From: Virgibacillus halotolerans
Lineage (GTDB): Bacteria; Bacillota; Bacilli; Bacillales; Amphibacillaceae
DNA length: 64,000 bases
Direction: 5' to 3'
Assembly: GCF_016908515.1 (NCBI RefSeq)
Contig: NZ_JAFBEA010000002.1
Span: 248,001-312,000 of the forward strand
The position numbers and the translations under genes are program-made. Position 1 is the stretch's first letter. Each line of letters begins with the position of its first letter. This document shows, one piece after another, positions 43,861-52,640 of the stretch. The notes under the pieces were generated by a model. It was not told where the DNA came from, searched no databases, and was given only the letters and a program-made list of their open reading frames with translations.

Positions 43861-45279
43861 ATGGAATTAAAGATAGAGGAAGAAAAAGCTCTACAACAAA
43901 ATACTAAACCAAGAAAATTTGGTATTAGGGACGAAATTGGTTACGCGGCAGGTGATTCGGCAGGAAGCTTTGTTAATCTATATGTAGATTCATTTTTTCT
44001 TGTATTTTGCACGTATGTCCTTGGATTAAGTCCGTTTTTTATGTCAGCAGTGTTTCTTATTGCAAGAACATGGGATGCAATAAATGATCCACTTATTGGA
44101 TCGTTTCCAGACAGATGGAAACTAGGGAAAAGTGGCGATAAATTTAAACCATATATCAAGCTAGCGATGTTCCCACTCGCAATATCAGGTGTTTTGGCTT
44201 ATACAAATGTGTCAGGACTGGGAAGTGGATTTACGCATGTCTGGGTTGTTGTTACTTATATATTAGTGGGTATGTCTTATACTGGAACATCCATGCCATT
44301 TGGCTCGATGATGTCCATCGTTACTCCAAATCCAGATGAACGTACAAAGCTTTCACGGGCAAGGGGAATCGGCGGTTTGCTAGTTGGTGGTGTATTTATG
44401 TCCTTTGTGCCGTTATTTATATTTAATAGTAATGGTGATGTTGTACCGCAAGCTTTCTTTTATATAGCCGTTATCTTTGGAATTCTTTCTTTACTGGGTT
44501 ATACAACCTTATTAAAGTTAGTACCTGAGCGTGTAAAAGAACCCGTTGAAACGAAGGCAAAGTTCAACTATAAAAAGGTGTTAAAAAGCTTGCCAAAGAA
44601 TAGACCATTAATGGGACTAATGGTTGCGACGGTTGGTCAACTGATTACCATTACAGGATACATCCAATTCAGCACTTATTTATTTGGAGAATATTATGGT
44701 AACCCACAAGTCGTACAGTTGGTAATGCTTGCAGCTATTCCGGGAAGTATTCTTGGCTTTATCGTCGTACCAAGGTTAGCAAAGAGATTTGGAAAACGAA
44801 ATATACTATTAATCTCTTTATCCTTTAGTTTTCTTGTATTCCTGTTTCAATTTTTAGTACCAATTTCAAATGAGTATGTATTTATTCTACTTTATGCGAT
44901 TGGTAGTGTAGGAGTGGCGCCCTATTTTGTGCTTGTTTGGTCATTGGTGTCGGATTGTTTAGATTACCATGAATATATCACTGGTGAAAGAAATGATGGT
45001 TCCCTATTCTCCATCTACGCATTCTCCCGAAAAATTGGCACAGTTATCGCGGCATCGGGAGCAAGTTTTTTGCTTGGCGTGATTGGCTATATTGCAGGCA
45101 ATGCCACCCAATCACCGGATGTTATTGAGAATATCAGATGGATTGGGACTGGAATCCCATTACTATCCGTCACCATTCAGCTGATTGGTATCGGTTTTAT
45201 CTTTAATTTGACGAAGGAGAAAACGGAGCACGTGACGGAGGAATTGAAACAACGTAGAGAGCATCAAGTCTTTGAATAG
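43861..45279 (+). CDS. GPH-family (MFS) sodium/cation symporter
   Basis: Twelve-segment carrier of the glycoside-pentoside-hexuronide family, 472 residues. GYAAGDSAGSFVNLYVDSFFLVF in helix 1, ARTWDAINDPLIGSFPDR (about 59-76) and the central DERTKLSRARGIGG (about 159-172) are family hallmarks, as is the SDCLDYHEYITGERNDGS loop near 365. GAGGGGG precedes the ATG. It leads an operon with an amidohydrolase and a creatininase-like enzyme, so the cargo may be an amide or lactam compound rather than a sugar. Confidence 0.85.
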   Translation: MELKIEEEKALQQNTKPRKFGIRDEIGYAAGDSAGSFVNLYVDSFFLVFCTYVLGLSPFFMSAVFLIARTWDAINDPLIGSFPDRWKLGKSGDKFKPYIKLAMFPLAISGVLAYTNVSGLGSGFTHVWVVVTYILVGMSYTGTSMPFGSMMSIVTPNPDERTKLSRARGIGGLLVGGVFMSFVPLFIFNSNGDVVPQAFFYIAVIFGILSLLGYTTLLKLVPERVKEPVETKAKFNYKKVLKSLPKNRPLMGLMVATVGQLITITGYIQFSTYLFGEYYGNPQVVQLVMLAAIPGSILGFIVVPRLAKRFGKRNILLISLSFSFLVFLFQFLVPISNEYVFILLYAIGSVGVAPYFVLVWSLVSDCLDYHEYITGERNDGSLFSIYAFSRKIGTVIAASGASFLLGVIGYIAGNATQSPDVIENIRWIGTGIPLLSVTIQLIGIGFIFNLTKEKTEHVTEELKQRREHQVFE

Positions 45280-45304
45280 TAATGGATAAGAAGGAGTGGT
45301 TTAT

Positions 45305-46180
45305 ATGATGAAAAAGATTGATACACATTTACACATTACCTATGATGGATTAGGAATTAAAAAAGATTCATTTCATATTGCGGAAGCAAACGTGATGAAA
45401 GACTATATGGACACCCATCATGTGGAACATGGAATCATTTTACCTGGTGGTGAGTTTTATGAAATCTATGGGGGCAATATGGATGTTTGTGCAATTGCCC
45501 ATCAATATCCGGAAACGTTTTCCTGGTTGTGTAATATCGATATTGAAAATCTAGATGATGTTGAAGAAAGACTAATTCGGTATAAAGCATTGGGAGCGAA
45601 AGGTGTAGGCGAATTTACGAAAAATTGTTATTTTGATGATCCCAGATTGGAAGCAGTTTTAAGCATTAGTGAAAAGTTAGAGATGCCGTTTCTTTTCCAT
45701 ATGAGTCCTAGGAAAGACTTTAATTATGGTGTTGTTGATGACATTGGCCTTCCGCGTTTAGAAGGCGCTTTAGCTAAATTCCCAAACCTCCAGATTGTTG
45801 GGCATTCCCAGCCATTCTGGTATGAAATCGGCGGCGATATGCCGCAGGATAATGATTCCAGAAATGAATATCCATCCGGACCAGTCAAACCAGGGGGCAG
45901 GGTGCCGGAATTGTTCCGTAAGTACCCCAATCTATATGGTGATCTCTCCGCAAATAGCGCAGGTAATGCCATTATGCGAGATCCTGAATTCGGCTATGCC
46001 TTCTTAGAGGAGTTTCAAGATCGGTTAATGTTTGCGACAGATATGACCAATACAGATATGTATTTTCCGCTTGGTGATTTTCTTGATGAAGCAGTTGAAA
46101 AGGGAAAGATCTCGGCAACTGTCTATCGGAAAATTTGTAGAGAAAATGCCATTCGCTTATTCAATTTAGATTTAGTGTGA
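45305..46180 (+). CDS. Amidohydrolase-2 family metal-dependent hydrolase
   Basis: TIM-barrel hydrolase of about 291 residues. DTHLHI at the N-terminus gives two metal histidines; FLFHMSP (about 121), IVGHSQPFWYEIG (about 165) and FATDMTN (about 242) supply the remaining ligands. AAGGAG lies 8 bases before the ATG at 45305; the ORF begins at a GTG at 45296. It lies between the GPH symporter and the creatininase-family gene. Hydrolysis or decarboxylation of the imported compound is likely; substrate unknown. Confidence 0.78.
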   Translation: MMKKIDTHLHITYDGLGIKKDSFHIAEANVMKDYMDTHHVEHGIILPGGEFYEIYGGNMDVCAIAHQYPETFSWLCNIDIENLDDVEERLIRYKALGAKGVGEFTKNCYFDDPRLEAVLSISEKLEMPFLFHMSPRKDFNYGVVDDIGLPRLEGALAKFPNLQIVGHSQPFWYEIGGDMPQDNDSRNEYPSGPVKPGGRVPELFRKYPNLYGDLSANSAGNAIMRDPEFGYAFLEEFQDRLMFATDMTNTDMYFPLGDFLDEAVEKGKISATVYRKICRENAIRLFNLDLV

Positions 46181-46229
46181 TCTGATTTATTAATGCAACA
46201 AATATGGGTGTTTACAAGGAGATGCAATC

Positions 46230-47093
46230 ATGAGAAATTCACAAATGCGAACAAGGTTTTTAACAAAATTAACAAATGGAGAAGTGGAAGAATACTTGAA
46301 TCGAAACGATATTATTTATGTACCAGTAGGAGTCACGGAAACGCATGGTGCTTTACCACTTGATTCTGAAACAGTACTTTCAGAGGCATTTGCATTAAAG
46401 ATGGCCGAGGCTACAGATGGATTGGTCCTGCATAATTTACCATACTTCTTTGCTGGGGCAACCCCTGTTGGTAGAGGTACGGTACAAATGAGCATCAGGG
46501 ATGGTACAGCTTATTTGGATAAAATTGCGCAATCATTATTAAATCAGGGGTTTAGACGTCAAGTATATGTTACGTTGCATGGTCCTGCCTATTTAACCGT
46601 AAGTCCCATGGTCAGAGATTTTTTTGATAAAACAAAAGCCCCGGTTCTTTATATGGATATGATGGTAGCAATAGAATCACTAAAAAATCTGTCGTTTAAC
46701 GTTTTGGATAAGTTTAATGATATGGCGATTGGTGCATATGCTGTGTTAGATAGACTCGAGGATGTTCCGCTTCATGTACCGGAGTCTGATTCTGTGAGTT
46801 ATGATGTAGAGAAAGTGGTGGCTGCAAATAAGAATAATCCAGCAAGCCCACTTGGAAAGTTTGCATTTCAATCCGGAGCGATTGGGTATTATTTCGATCA
46901 AGCTTCTGATCATTTATACACACCATTATTAAAAACTGCAGAAGATCGCGAGCATTATGCTAAGTCTGGGATCGAAGCGATTCATAACATTATCGAAGCG
47001 CTGGATATGCCAAGTGTTGTGAAGTCTATAAGAGAAGTTGATGAATATACAAAGGATAATAGTCTTGATAAATATGGAGAATGGCTACCTTAG
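46230..47093 (+). CDS. Creatininase-family amidohydrolase
   Basis: 287 residues, creatininase/mycofactocin-amidase fold, cyclic-amide hydrolase type. The first metal motif is VGVTETHGALPLDSET (about 30-45), where Glu, His and Asp correspond to the EqHGpHLPLdTD pattern. TLHGPAYL near 112 matches the usual NGHGGN region but lacks its asparagines, so the substrate probably differs from creatinine. AAGGAG precedes the ATG. A fragment of the 3' end of a related gene lies at 49329. Confidence 0.78.
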   Translation: MRNSQMRTRFLTKLTNGEVEEYLNRNDIIYVPVGVTETHGALPLDSETVLSEAFALKMAEATDGLVLHNLPYFFAGATPVGRGTVQMSIRDGTAYLDKIAQSLLNQGFRRQVYVTLHGPAYLTVSPMVRDFFDKTKAPVLYMDMMVAIESLKNLSFNVLDKFNDMAIGAYAVLDRLEDVPLHVPESDSVSYDVEKVVAANKNNPASPLGKFAFQSGAIGYYFDQASDHLYTPLLKTAEDREHYAKSGIEAIHNIIEALDMPSVVKSIREVDEYTKDNSLDKYGEWLP

Positions 47094-47178
47094 ACAAAGA
47101 CAAGGAAGGTACTAAGTAATAGCAGGGTTTAGGTTGTATAATAATAGCATTAGCAGGTCGAGTAATTCCATAAAAAGG

Positions 47179-47220
47179 GCTACTAAAATAAATGTGATTA
47201 CATTCATTTTAGTAGCTTCT
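47179..47220 (+). terminator. Terminator of the creatininase operon
   Basis: GCTACTAAAATAAATG (47179-47194) pairs with CATTCATTTTAGTAGC (47201-47216) with one mismatch, then TTCTTT. Confidence 0.75.
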
Positions 47221-47513
47221 TTAATTCTATGAATCAATTCCTGGAAAAACATCGGGAACTTCATTCGAAAGTCTAAATCTCCATGGTAATGTTCCTCAAA
47301 CCTTTAGTATCATATTTAATTCTATCGTTTCCTCTTCGGAAGGGGCAATCCCCGTCCTTAAGGAAAAATGTAGAAAACGAAAAAAGTTTATCAGGAAATA
47401 CTTGAAATTACTTATATTAAAATATAAATTTCTGCTTTCATATAATGCGGTTTCAATTGGGTTATCGTCGCCTTCAGGGAGTATTTATTTAATCTCCTTG
47501 CCCTCATCAATCC

Positions 47514-47542
47514 TTGACACGTCTATTTAAAGACTGTATTGT
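47514..47542 (+). promoter_or_regulatory. SigA promoter of the BCCT transporter
   Basis: Perfect -35 TTGACA (47514-47519), 17-base spacer, TATTGT (47537-47542). It lies about 100 bases before the gene. Confidence 0.7.
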
Positions 47543-47671
47543 ATCACGTTGTATGTTAAATTAAAGTGCTTTTAATCCTCCAATTTTACATGTTTAGCTT
47601 GTCACGCATCATGGAGAGGGTATAAGGATTTTTGTAGACATATGCTAAAAAAGTCTAGGGGGAACAAGTTT

Positions 47672-49252
47672 TTGAAGAATTTAAGCAAGAATGGTCAAAC
47701 GATAGATAAACCGGTTCTATTTTTAAGTGGGGGAGCATTGCTTGCCTTTGTGATCATCGCATTGATCAACCAGGAATTGGTAACAAATGTCGTAGATTAT
47801 TTGTTTGGCTTTTCTGTAAAATATTTTGGATCAATCTATCAATTTCTTATGATGGGAACTTTTTTAATTGCATTGTATTTGGGATTTTCGAAGTTTGGAA
47901 AAATCCGTTTGGGAAAGATGGATAAGCCAGAATTAAGCTATTTTAAATGGATTTCCGTTATTATGTGTACATTATTGGCCGCGGGAGGCGTGTTTTGGGC
48001 TGCTGCTGAGCCGTTAAGTCACCTATTAACAGTACCGCCATACTTTTCCGGTATAGAAGCAGGCACTGCGGAGGCAGTTGCACCAGCACTAGCTACTAGC
48101 TTTGTTGATTGGGGCTTTCTATCATGGGCACTCCTAGGAACACTAGGTACAATTGTATTGATGTATGCACACTATCATCGTGGAGCGCCGTTAAAGCCAA
48201 GGGCATTGCTTTATCCGATTTTTGGAGATAAAATTATGAAAAAAAGTGCGCTGGGTACATTTGTAGATACATTTTCAGTTATCTCGGTAGCGGCAGGTAC
48301 TATTGGGCCAATCGGTTTCCTTGGTTTACAAGCCGGTTACGGAATAAGTTCTTTGTTTGGAATTCCCGATAATATATTTATTCAATGTATTATCATTATT
48401 GTAATTGTTATTGCCGCTGCGATTTCTGCCGCTACTGGAATTCATAAAGGGATTCAGATTTTGAGCACTTATAATGTTATTCTGGCGCTATTGCTTATGG
48501 TGGCCGTACTTTTACTTGGTCCCGGATTATTTATTTTCGACTCCTATCTGGAATCATTTGGCTTGTATGTACAAAACTTCATCAGTATGAGCACTTATCG
48601 CAGTGATAGTGCATGGCTCGGAGGATGGACCGTCTTCTTCTTTGCCTGGTTTATTGGTTATGGTCCGATGATGGCAATGTTTGTCAGTCGTATCTCCCGC
48701 GGAAGGACCATTCGAGAGCTTGTTACGACCGTTGCCATCGTTGCTCCTGTTATAGCGACGTTCTGGTTTACGGTAGTTGGTGGGGCAGGAATTTTCCAGG
48801 AAATAAAAACACCAGGTTCTGTTTCCAACGCGCTTAACAGCGATGGTCCACCAGCAGCGATGATGGCCATTGCGGATCAGCTACCGCTTGGAACGATTTT
48901 AGGGTTTCTATTCCTATTGGCAACTATCGTCTTTGTTCTGACAACGACAGATTCCATGTCCTTGACGATTTCAATGGCCATTACAGGTAATGGCGACCCA
49001 TCGAAAACAATGCGTGTATTCTGGGCATTAATTATGGGACTTGTGGCAACGGTTCTATTAACGATCGGAGAAGATAGTGTAGACTCGTTACAATCCTTTA
49101 TTGTAGTTACAGCAGTTCCGGTGTCATTGCTGATGTTGACTACATTTTGGACCGCACCCAAAGTTTGTAAGGAACTTGCTAAAGAGCAATTAGCGGGTAC
49201 AATGGTAAGTCCGTCGATTCATGAAAATGAAGTGGTAGACAAAAGTAAATAG
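47672..49252 (+). CDS. BCCT-family transporter
   Basis: Betaine/carnitine/choline-type secondary carrier with 12 membrane segments, about 526 residues. VFWAAAEPLSHLL and the helix-8 signature GWTVFFFAWFIGYGPMMAMFVSRISRGRTIREL identify the family. In glycine-betaine carriers the aromatic box of this helix contains several tryptophans (WAWW); here those are Phe and Tyr, so another ligand is possible. AGGGGG lies 9 bases before a TTG at 47672; the ATG at 47642 lacks a close ribosome site and is the alternative. The C-terminus is short and charged. Confidence 0.82.
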   Translation: MKNLSKNGQTIDKPVLFLSGGALLAFVIIALINQELVTNVVDYLFGFSVKYFGSIYQFLMMGTFLIALYLGFSKFGKIRLGKMDKPELSYFKWISVIMCTLLAAGGVFWAAAEPLSHLLTVPPYFSGIEAGTAEAVAPALATSFVDWGFLSWALLGTLGTIVLMYAHYHRGAPLKPRALLYPIFGDKIMKKSALGTFVDTFSVISVAAGTIGPIGFLGLQAGYGISSLFGIPDNIFIQCIIIIVIVIAAAISAATGIHKGIQILSTYNVILALLLMVAVLLLGPGLFIFDSYLESFGLYVQNFISMSTYRSDSAWLGGWTVFFFAWFIGYGPMMAMFVSRISRGRTIRELVTTVAIVAPVIATFWFTVVGGAGIFQEIKTPGSVSNALNSDGPPAAMMAIADQLPLGTILGFLFLLATIVFVLTTTDSMSLTISMAITGNGDPSKTMRVFWALIMGLVATVLLTIGEDSVDSLQSFIVVTAVPVSLLMLTTFWTAPKVCKELAKEQLAGTMVSPSIHENEVVDKSK

Positions 49253-49267
49253 AAAATAGTATCATTC

Positions 49268-49296
49268 AAGCCACTACGATGAGGTAGTGGCTTTTT
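49268..49296 (+). terminator. Rho-independent terminator of the BCCT gene
   Basis: AAGCCACTAC (49268-49277) pairs with GTAGTGGCTT (49284-49293) followed by T residues. Confidence 0.85.
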
Positions 49297-49328
49297 ATAG
49301 CTTGAATTGGATGAGCTAATGCGTGGAT

Positions 49329-49373
49329 AAGAAGGTAATAGTTTTGATAAATATGGAGAATGGCTATCTTAAG
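49329..49373 (+). pseudogene. 3'-end fragment of a creatininase-family gene
   Basis: About 42 bases repeat the last codons and stop of the gene at 46230 with few changes: AGTTTTGATAAATATGGAG here against AGTCTTGATAAATATGGAG there, then AATGGCTA and a TAA. No upstream coding part remains. A terminator follows, as it would a real gene. Confidence 0.7.
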
Positions 49374-49390
49374 GTGCGACTAATATAAGA

Positions 49391-49430
49391 AGCAATTGCT
49401 GTCCTATTTCCGGGAGCGATTGCCTTTTTT
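49391..49430 (+). terminator. Terminator after the creatininase fragment
   Basis: AGCAATTGCT (49391-49400) pairs imperfectly with AGCGATTGCC (49415-49424), followed by six T residues. Confidence 0.6.
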
Positions 49431-49704
49431 ATTTTTGGGAAAAGATTGATGTGTGCGTATCTTTAGATCAAATCACAGTTCACATTTTGCTAACGGGTAT
49501 GAGATACTTCCTGTCGAAAGATGTCGTTCGAAAGGGTGAAATCCAATTTTGGATCTAAAGAATATGCAAAAAATCCAGAAAAAGAATTAAAACTCTGTCG
49601 AAATTTGTAAAATATACTGGTTTTCATGTCGAATGGAGTGCCAAAATTGAAAATTAGTAATTAGCCATTTAAATGGATGCGTGATATAAATGAGTCATTA
49701 GACC

Positions 49705-49881
49705 TAGGGAGTGTAACTAATGAAGGAGGAAAGAACGATAGCATATAAAGATTTAATAGAAAAGATCAATCAGCATGAAAAAGTCATTGCACAACTTGTC
49801 GAAATCATCGCAGCTACTAACCGGCAAGTTACAGATATAATAATCAAGCAAAAAAAAAGAGAAAAATAGTTACACTCCCTA
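49705..49881. repeat. Perfect 15-bp inverted repeats enclosing a small ORF
   Basis: TAGGGAGTGTAACTA (49705-49719) and TAGTTACACTCCCTA (49867-49881) are exact reverse complements. They lie directly against the start codon and the stop codon of a 49-codon ORF. The element is 177 bp and could be a miniature mobile element or a giant RNA stem. Confidence 0.8.
49720..49869 (+). CDS. Small ORF, 49 residues, between inverted repeats
   Basis: ATG at 49720 with AGGGAG (part of the left repeat) 8 bases upstream; the TAG is the first three bases of the right repeat. The peptide is basic at both ends with a helical middle (EKINQHEKVIAQLVEIIAATN). No family recognised. Because both its ribosome site and stop lie inside the repeats, ORF and repeats look like one unit. 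Confidence 0.5.
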   Translation: MKEERTIAYKDLIEKINQHEKVIAQLVEIIAATNRQVTDIIIKQKKREK

Positions 49882-49925
49882 TTAACAATCCCCCCCCGAA
49901 GTTTTAAATTCTTAAAACTTACTTG

Positions 49926-49958
49926 GCAGATAGGAAAGATTTAAACCTCCCTATCTGC
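49926..49958 (+). terminator. Hairpin downstream of the small ORF
   Basis: GCAGATAGG (49926-49934) pairs with CCTATCTGC (49950-49958). Just before it AGTTTTAA and TTAAAACT (49900-49919) form another small hairpin. Either could end the small-ORF transcript. Confidence 0.5.
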
Positions 49959-50031
49959 TTAAGTGCAACGAAGGGACTGGCTAAGAAATGTTTTGGATAC
50001 CAACTTTTCTCATGTATTTCCCCGTTCCTAC

Positions 50032-50065
50032 AAAAAGGGTAACTGATCCCCCAGTTGCCCTTTTT
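50032..50065. terminator. Bidirectional terminator
   Basis: AAAAGGGTAACTG (50033-50045) pairs with CAGTTGCCCTTTT (50052-50064) with T-runs on both strands. Confidence 0.75.
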
Positions 50066-50081
50066 ATTTCACGCTGCCAAT

Positions 50082-50219
50082 TTAATCTTCTATATAAACA
50101 TTTTTCAGTGAATAGTCTGTACCGAAAAGATGTTCTTCAAAATTTTTCACCTTGATGCCAGAGAACATATAAGCAAATTTAGCACCTGTATGAGGATTTT
50201 TTGCTAGGAGTAGACGAAG
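50082..50219 (-). pseudogene. 3' coding relic of an unknown leftward gene
   Basis: The minus strand reads a 45-codon open stretch without a start, ending in TAA at 50082 just before a good terminator: ...NPHTGAKFAYMFSGIKV, then NFEEHLFGTDYSLKNVYIED. An in-frame stop at 50222 closes it upstream. Its protein-like composition and terminator suggest the tail of a lost gene. The family is not recognised. Confidence 0.45.
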
Positions 50220-50488
50220 TCATTGACTATTACAGGGTGACCATTAGATCATTTTGGGCCATCACGCAGTTTAAGGATGTTTATAAAAGCATGTTAACTA
50301 TTATACAATAATTTGATCAATTGTAAATTATTGGGATAGGATTTTTTTGACAAATGCTTAGATCCATCCTTCACCACTCGTTTGAATCCATAATAACGCG
50401 GGTAGAGATAAAATATACATGCTTTGATATGTACAAGTAACCTTTATTAAATGAGGGATTTTAACTCTTTGCAAAGGAGCGGATAGTA

Positions 50489-51199
50489 ATGGCAACGTAT
50501 ACCATTAAATTAAAGAAAAAAGAACTAGTTGCGAAGGATACAATGGCTTTTCATTGGGAAATGCCAAATGGATTCGAGTTTAAAGCAGGTCAGCTTGGCG
50601 AATTTACGCTGATTGATCCAAGTGAGACCGATGAGGAAGGAAATACCAGACCATTTTCGTTTGTGTATGCGCCAAGTGAAAATGAATTGGTCACCACGAC
50701 TCGCTTACGAGATTCGGCATTTAAACGAGTTTTAAAAGATTTGTCTGAGGGAAGTGAAGTCGAGTTTGACGCACCGCACGGAAATTTCACCTTGCATAAA
50801 ACGGAATCAACACCAGCAGTATTTATCATTGGTGGTATCGGTATTACGCCGATCCGAAGCATGATTGCAGAGGCTACAAATAAAAAAACAGATCATGATC
50901 TTACATTGCTGTATTCCAATAAAACACCTGATGATGCTCCATTTTTATCGGATTTCGAGGATATGGCAGATGAAAATGGCAATTTCACGTTTGTACCTGT
51001 GATGACAAGGACTGAAGATTGGGACGGTGAAAGTGGCCATATTGATGCAGATATGCTTAAACGTCATATCTCGGATGTAAGTAAACCAATTTATTATTTG
51101 TCTGGTCCAGCTGACATGGTCCAAGCAATGCAAAAGATGCTTATTGAGGCTGGCGCGAATGAAGACAATATTCGAGCTGAGGAATTTTCGGGATATTAA
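50489..51199 (+). CDS. FAD-dependent oxidoreductase, ferredoxin/flavin reductase fold
   Basis: 236-residue flavoprotein of the FNR superfamily. FAD is bound by RPFSFVYAP (about 54-62), NAD(P)H by IGGIGITPIRSMI (about 112-124), and the family's C-terminal SGPADMVQAMQKML block is near 210. No [2Fe-2S] cysteines are present, so it is a reductase-only module, ending in EEFSGY like many ferredoxin-NAD reductases. AAGGAG precedes the ATG. It is a single-gene unit; partner unknown. Confidence 0.82.
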   Translation: MATYTIKLKKKELVAKDTMAFHWEMPNGFEFKAGQLGEFTLIDPSETDEEGNTRPFSFVYAPSENELVTTTRLRDSAFKRVLKDLSEGSEVEFDAPHGNFTLHKTESTPAVFIIGGIGITPIRSMIAEATNKKTDHDLTLLYSNKTPDDAPFLSDFEDMADENGNFTFVPVMTRTEDWDGESGHIDADMLKRHISDVSKPIYYLSGPADMVQAMQKMLIEAGANEDNIRAEEFSGY

Positions 51200-51249
51200 G
51201 AAGGAATGGGCTGTATTTCGTATAAGCTACAATTGAGCTTAAAATTACT

Positions 51250-51295
51250 ATCAAAGTAGTCGCGCGAGGGATCGTACCTGCGCGACTATTTTGAT
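51250..51295. terminator. Strong terminator after the flavin oxidoreductase
   Basis: A 16-bp stem, ATCAAAGTAGTCGCGC (51250-51265) with GCGCGACTATTTTGAT (51280-51295), one G-T pair, and T residues within the descending arm. Confidence 0.8.
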
Positions 51296-51459
51296 TTAAT
51301 GATAACTCACACTAGGACTAAGGAGATTCCTTTCCAATCCGCCGAATCCTTAGTATACTGTTGCAAGGTAGTTTTGTGGATCAAACGATACATGGGATGT
51401 TTGAGCGGAGGTAATATAGCTATTACACCGACGAAAATAGGGAAGGAGCAACATATAAA

Positions 51460-52503
51460 GTGAAATTACGTTATGTTTGGATAGCGCTAGTGGCTGTTAC
51501 GTTGATATTATCTGGTTGTAAGGATAACATGCGGATGGAGACATCGGATGATCAAACGGAAACAGTTAATGATAAATCGAAAGATATACAACAAAATATA
51601 GATAAGAAAATGAAAAAAGAGCGAGATAAAATTAAACAGTATATGGATAGTGATATGAATGAGGCCATCGCGCATCAGAATAAGGCAATGGAATCATTCG
51701 AAAAAGCCGAAAACATGGACAGCGATAAAGAGCAGTATGAGGTTTTTATTAATGAGACAATGCCAGAGGCCAAAAAGGCATTAGAGGCAGCAAAAGCACT
51801 TAAGGGCAGCGCCGATCCGAAAGATCTTGATCAATTAGAAGATAAGCTGATTAAACCATTAGATACCTTTGTAAATATGCTGGAATATAAGGTAGACGCC
51901 ATGAAGGCTAAAACCGAGCAGGAGAAAAAACAATTGGAGGAAAAGTTTGAGGAGCTTGGGAAGAAGTATGTGGAAGAACTCAAGGCTTACTATGACAAAC
52001 TTGAGGCAATTGGCAAGAAATATGATCTGAATATCGATTTGGATAATTTGAAGGTATTGAAAGAGCAAATTGAACGAACGCTCGAAATAGCGAATTTACT
52101 TCATGTTTCCAGTGAAAATTTAAAGCAATTGGTTGCATTCCAGCAAGAAGCAGTGAATGCCCTGCATGATTTGGTAGAGGATCGTTCGAATCCGGATCGT
52201 GAACGGATAGAAAAATGGAAGAAACATCTCTTCCCGCAATTGGATTCCATTTTAGATGAAAATGAAGACAAGGAAATGAACCGGGAACAACTGGGTGACT
52301 CGCTGGATCAATTAAAAAAGGCAACCAAGGAAAATTTGGATGCACTGGAAATGCGAAAAGAAGGAATCGATAAGAACGATAAAGACCTTATCAAAAAATC
52401 AGATGAGAAATACAAAGCGTATAAAAAGGAAATTGATACATTCCGTTCGAATCTAGAAGATGCCAAATCGAAAATGGATGAACTCAAAAGTCGGGACGAT
52501 TGA
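51460..52503 (+). CDS. Coiled-coil lipoprotein of unknown function
   Basis: 347 residues with a signal peptide ending in the lipobox LILSGC (Cys near 20), so anchored to the outer face of the membrane. The mature part is highly charged and almost entirely predicted coiled coil: long Lys/Glu-rich heptads from about 45 to 345, no Cys or Trp-rich enzymatic motif. It resembles YkyA-type cell-wall-associated lipoproteins in style but is longer. The start is GTG at 51460 after AAGGAG. Monocistronic. Confidence 0.75.
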   Translation: MKLRYVWIALVAVTLILSGCKDNMRMETSDDQTETVNDKSKDIQQNIDKKMKKERDKIKQYMDSDMNEAIAHQNKAMESFEKAENMDSDKEQYEVFINETMPEAKKALEAAKALKGSADPKDLDQLEDKLIKPLDTFVNMLEYKVDAMKAKTEQEKKQLEEKFEELGKKYVEELKAYYDKLEAIGKKYDLNIDLDNLKVLKEQIERTLEIANLLHVSSENLKQLVAFQQEAVNALHDLVEDRSNPDRERIEKWKKHLFPQLDSILDENEDKEMNREQLGDSLDQLKKATKENLDALEMRKEGIDKNDKDLIKKSDEKYKAYKKEIDTFRSNLEDAKSKMDELKSRDD

Positions 52504-52640
52504 TCCGGCGGTTGCAGCAAATATGTTTTACGATAAAAATTGAATGGCGCTTGAAAAATTAAGTATCCTCCACAAGATGTGGGGTTAAGGTATTTGATTA
52601 ATTGCCGCTGTGTATAGTACGAACGATAAGGGGGATTACC

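Larger units (their letters stand above)
47094..47641. other. Intergenic region: terminator and BCCT promoter
   Basis: Holds the terminator at 47179-47220 and the promoter at 47514-47542. The 290 bases between them show no supported gene. Confidence 0.5.
49253..50488. other. 1.2-kb relic-rich intergenic region
   Basis: Contains a terminator, a 3' fragment of a creatininase gene, a second terminator, a 49-codon ORF between perfect inverted repeats, two hairpins (49900-49919; 49926-49958), a bidirectional terminator and a minus-strand coding relic, each listed separately. The mixture of fragments suggests repeated insertion and decay. Confidence 0.6.
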
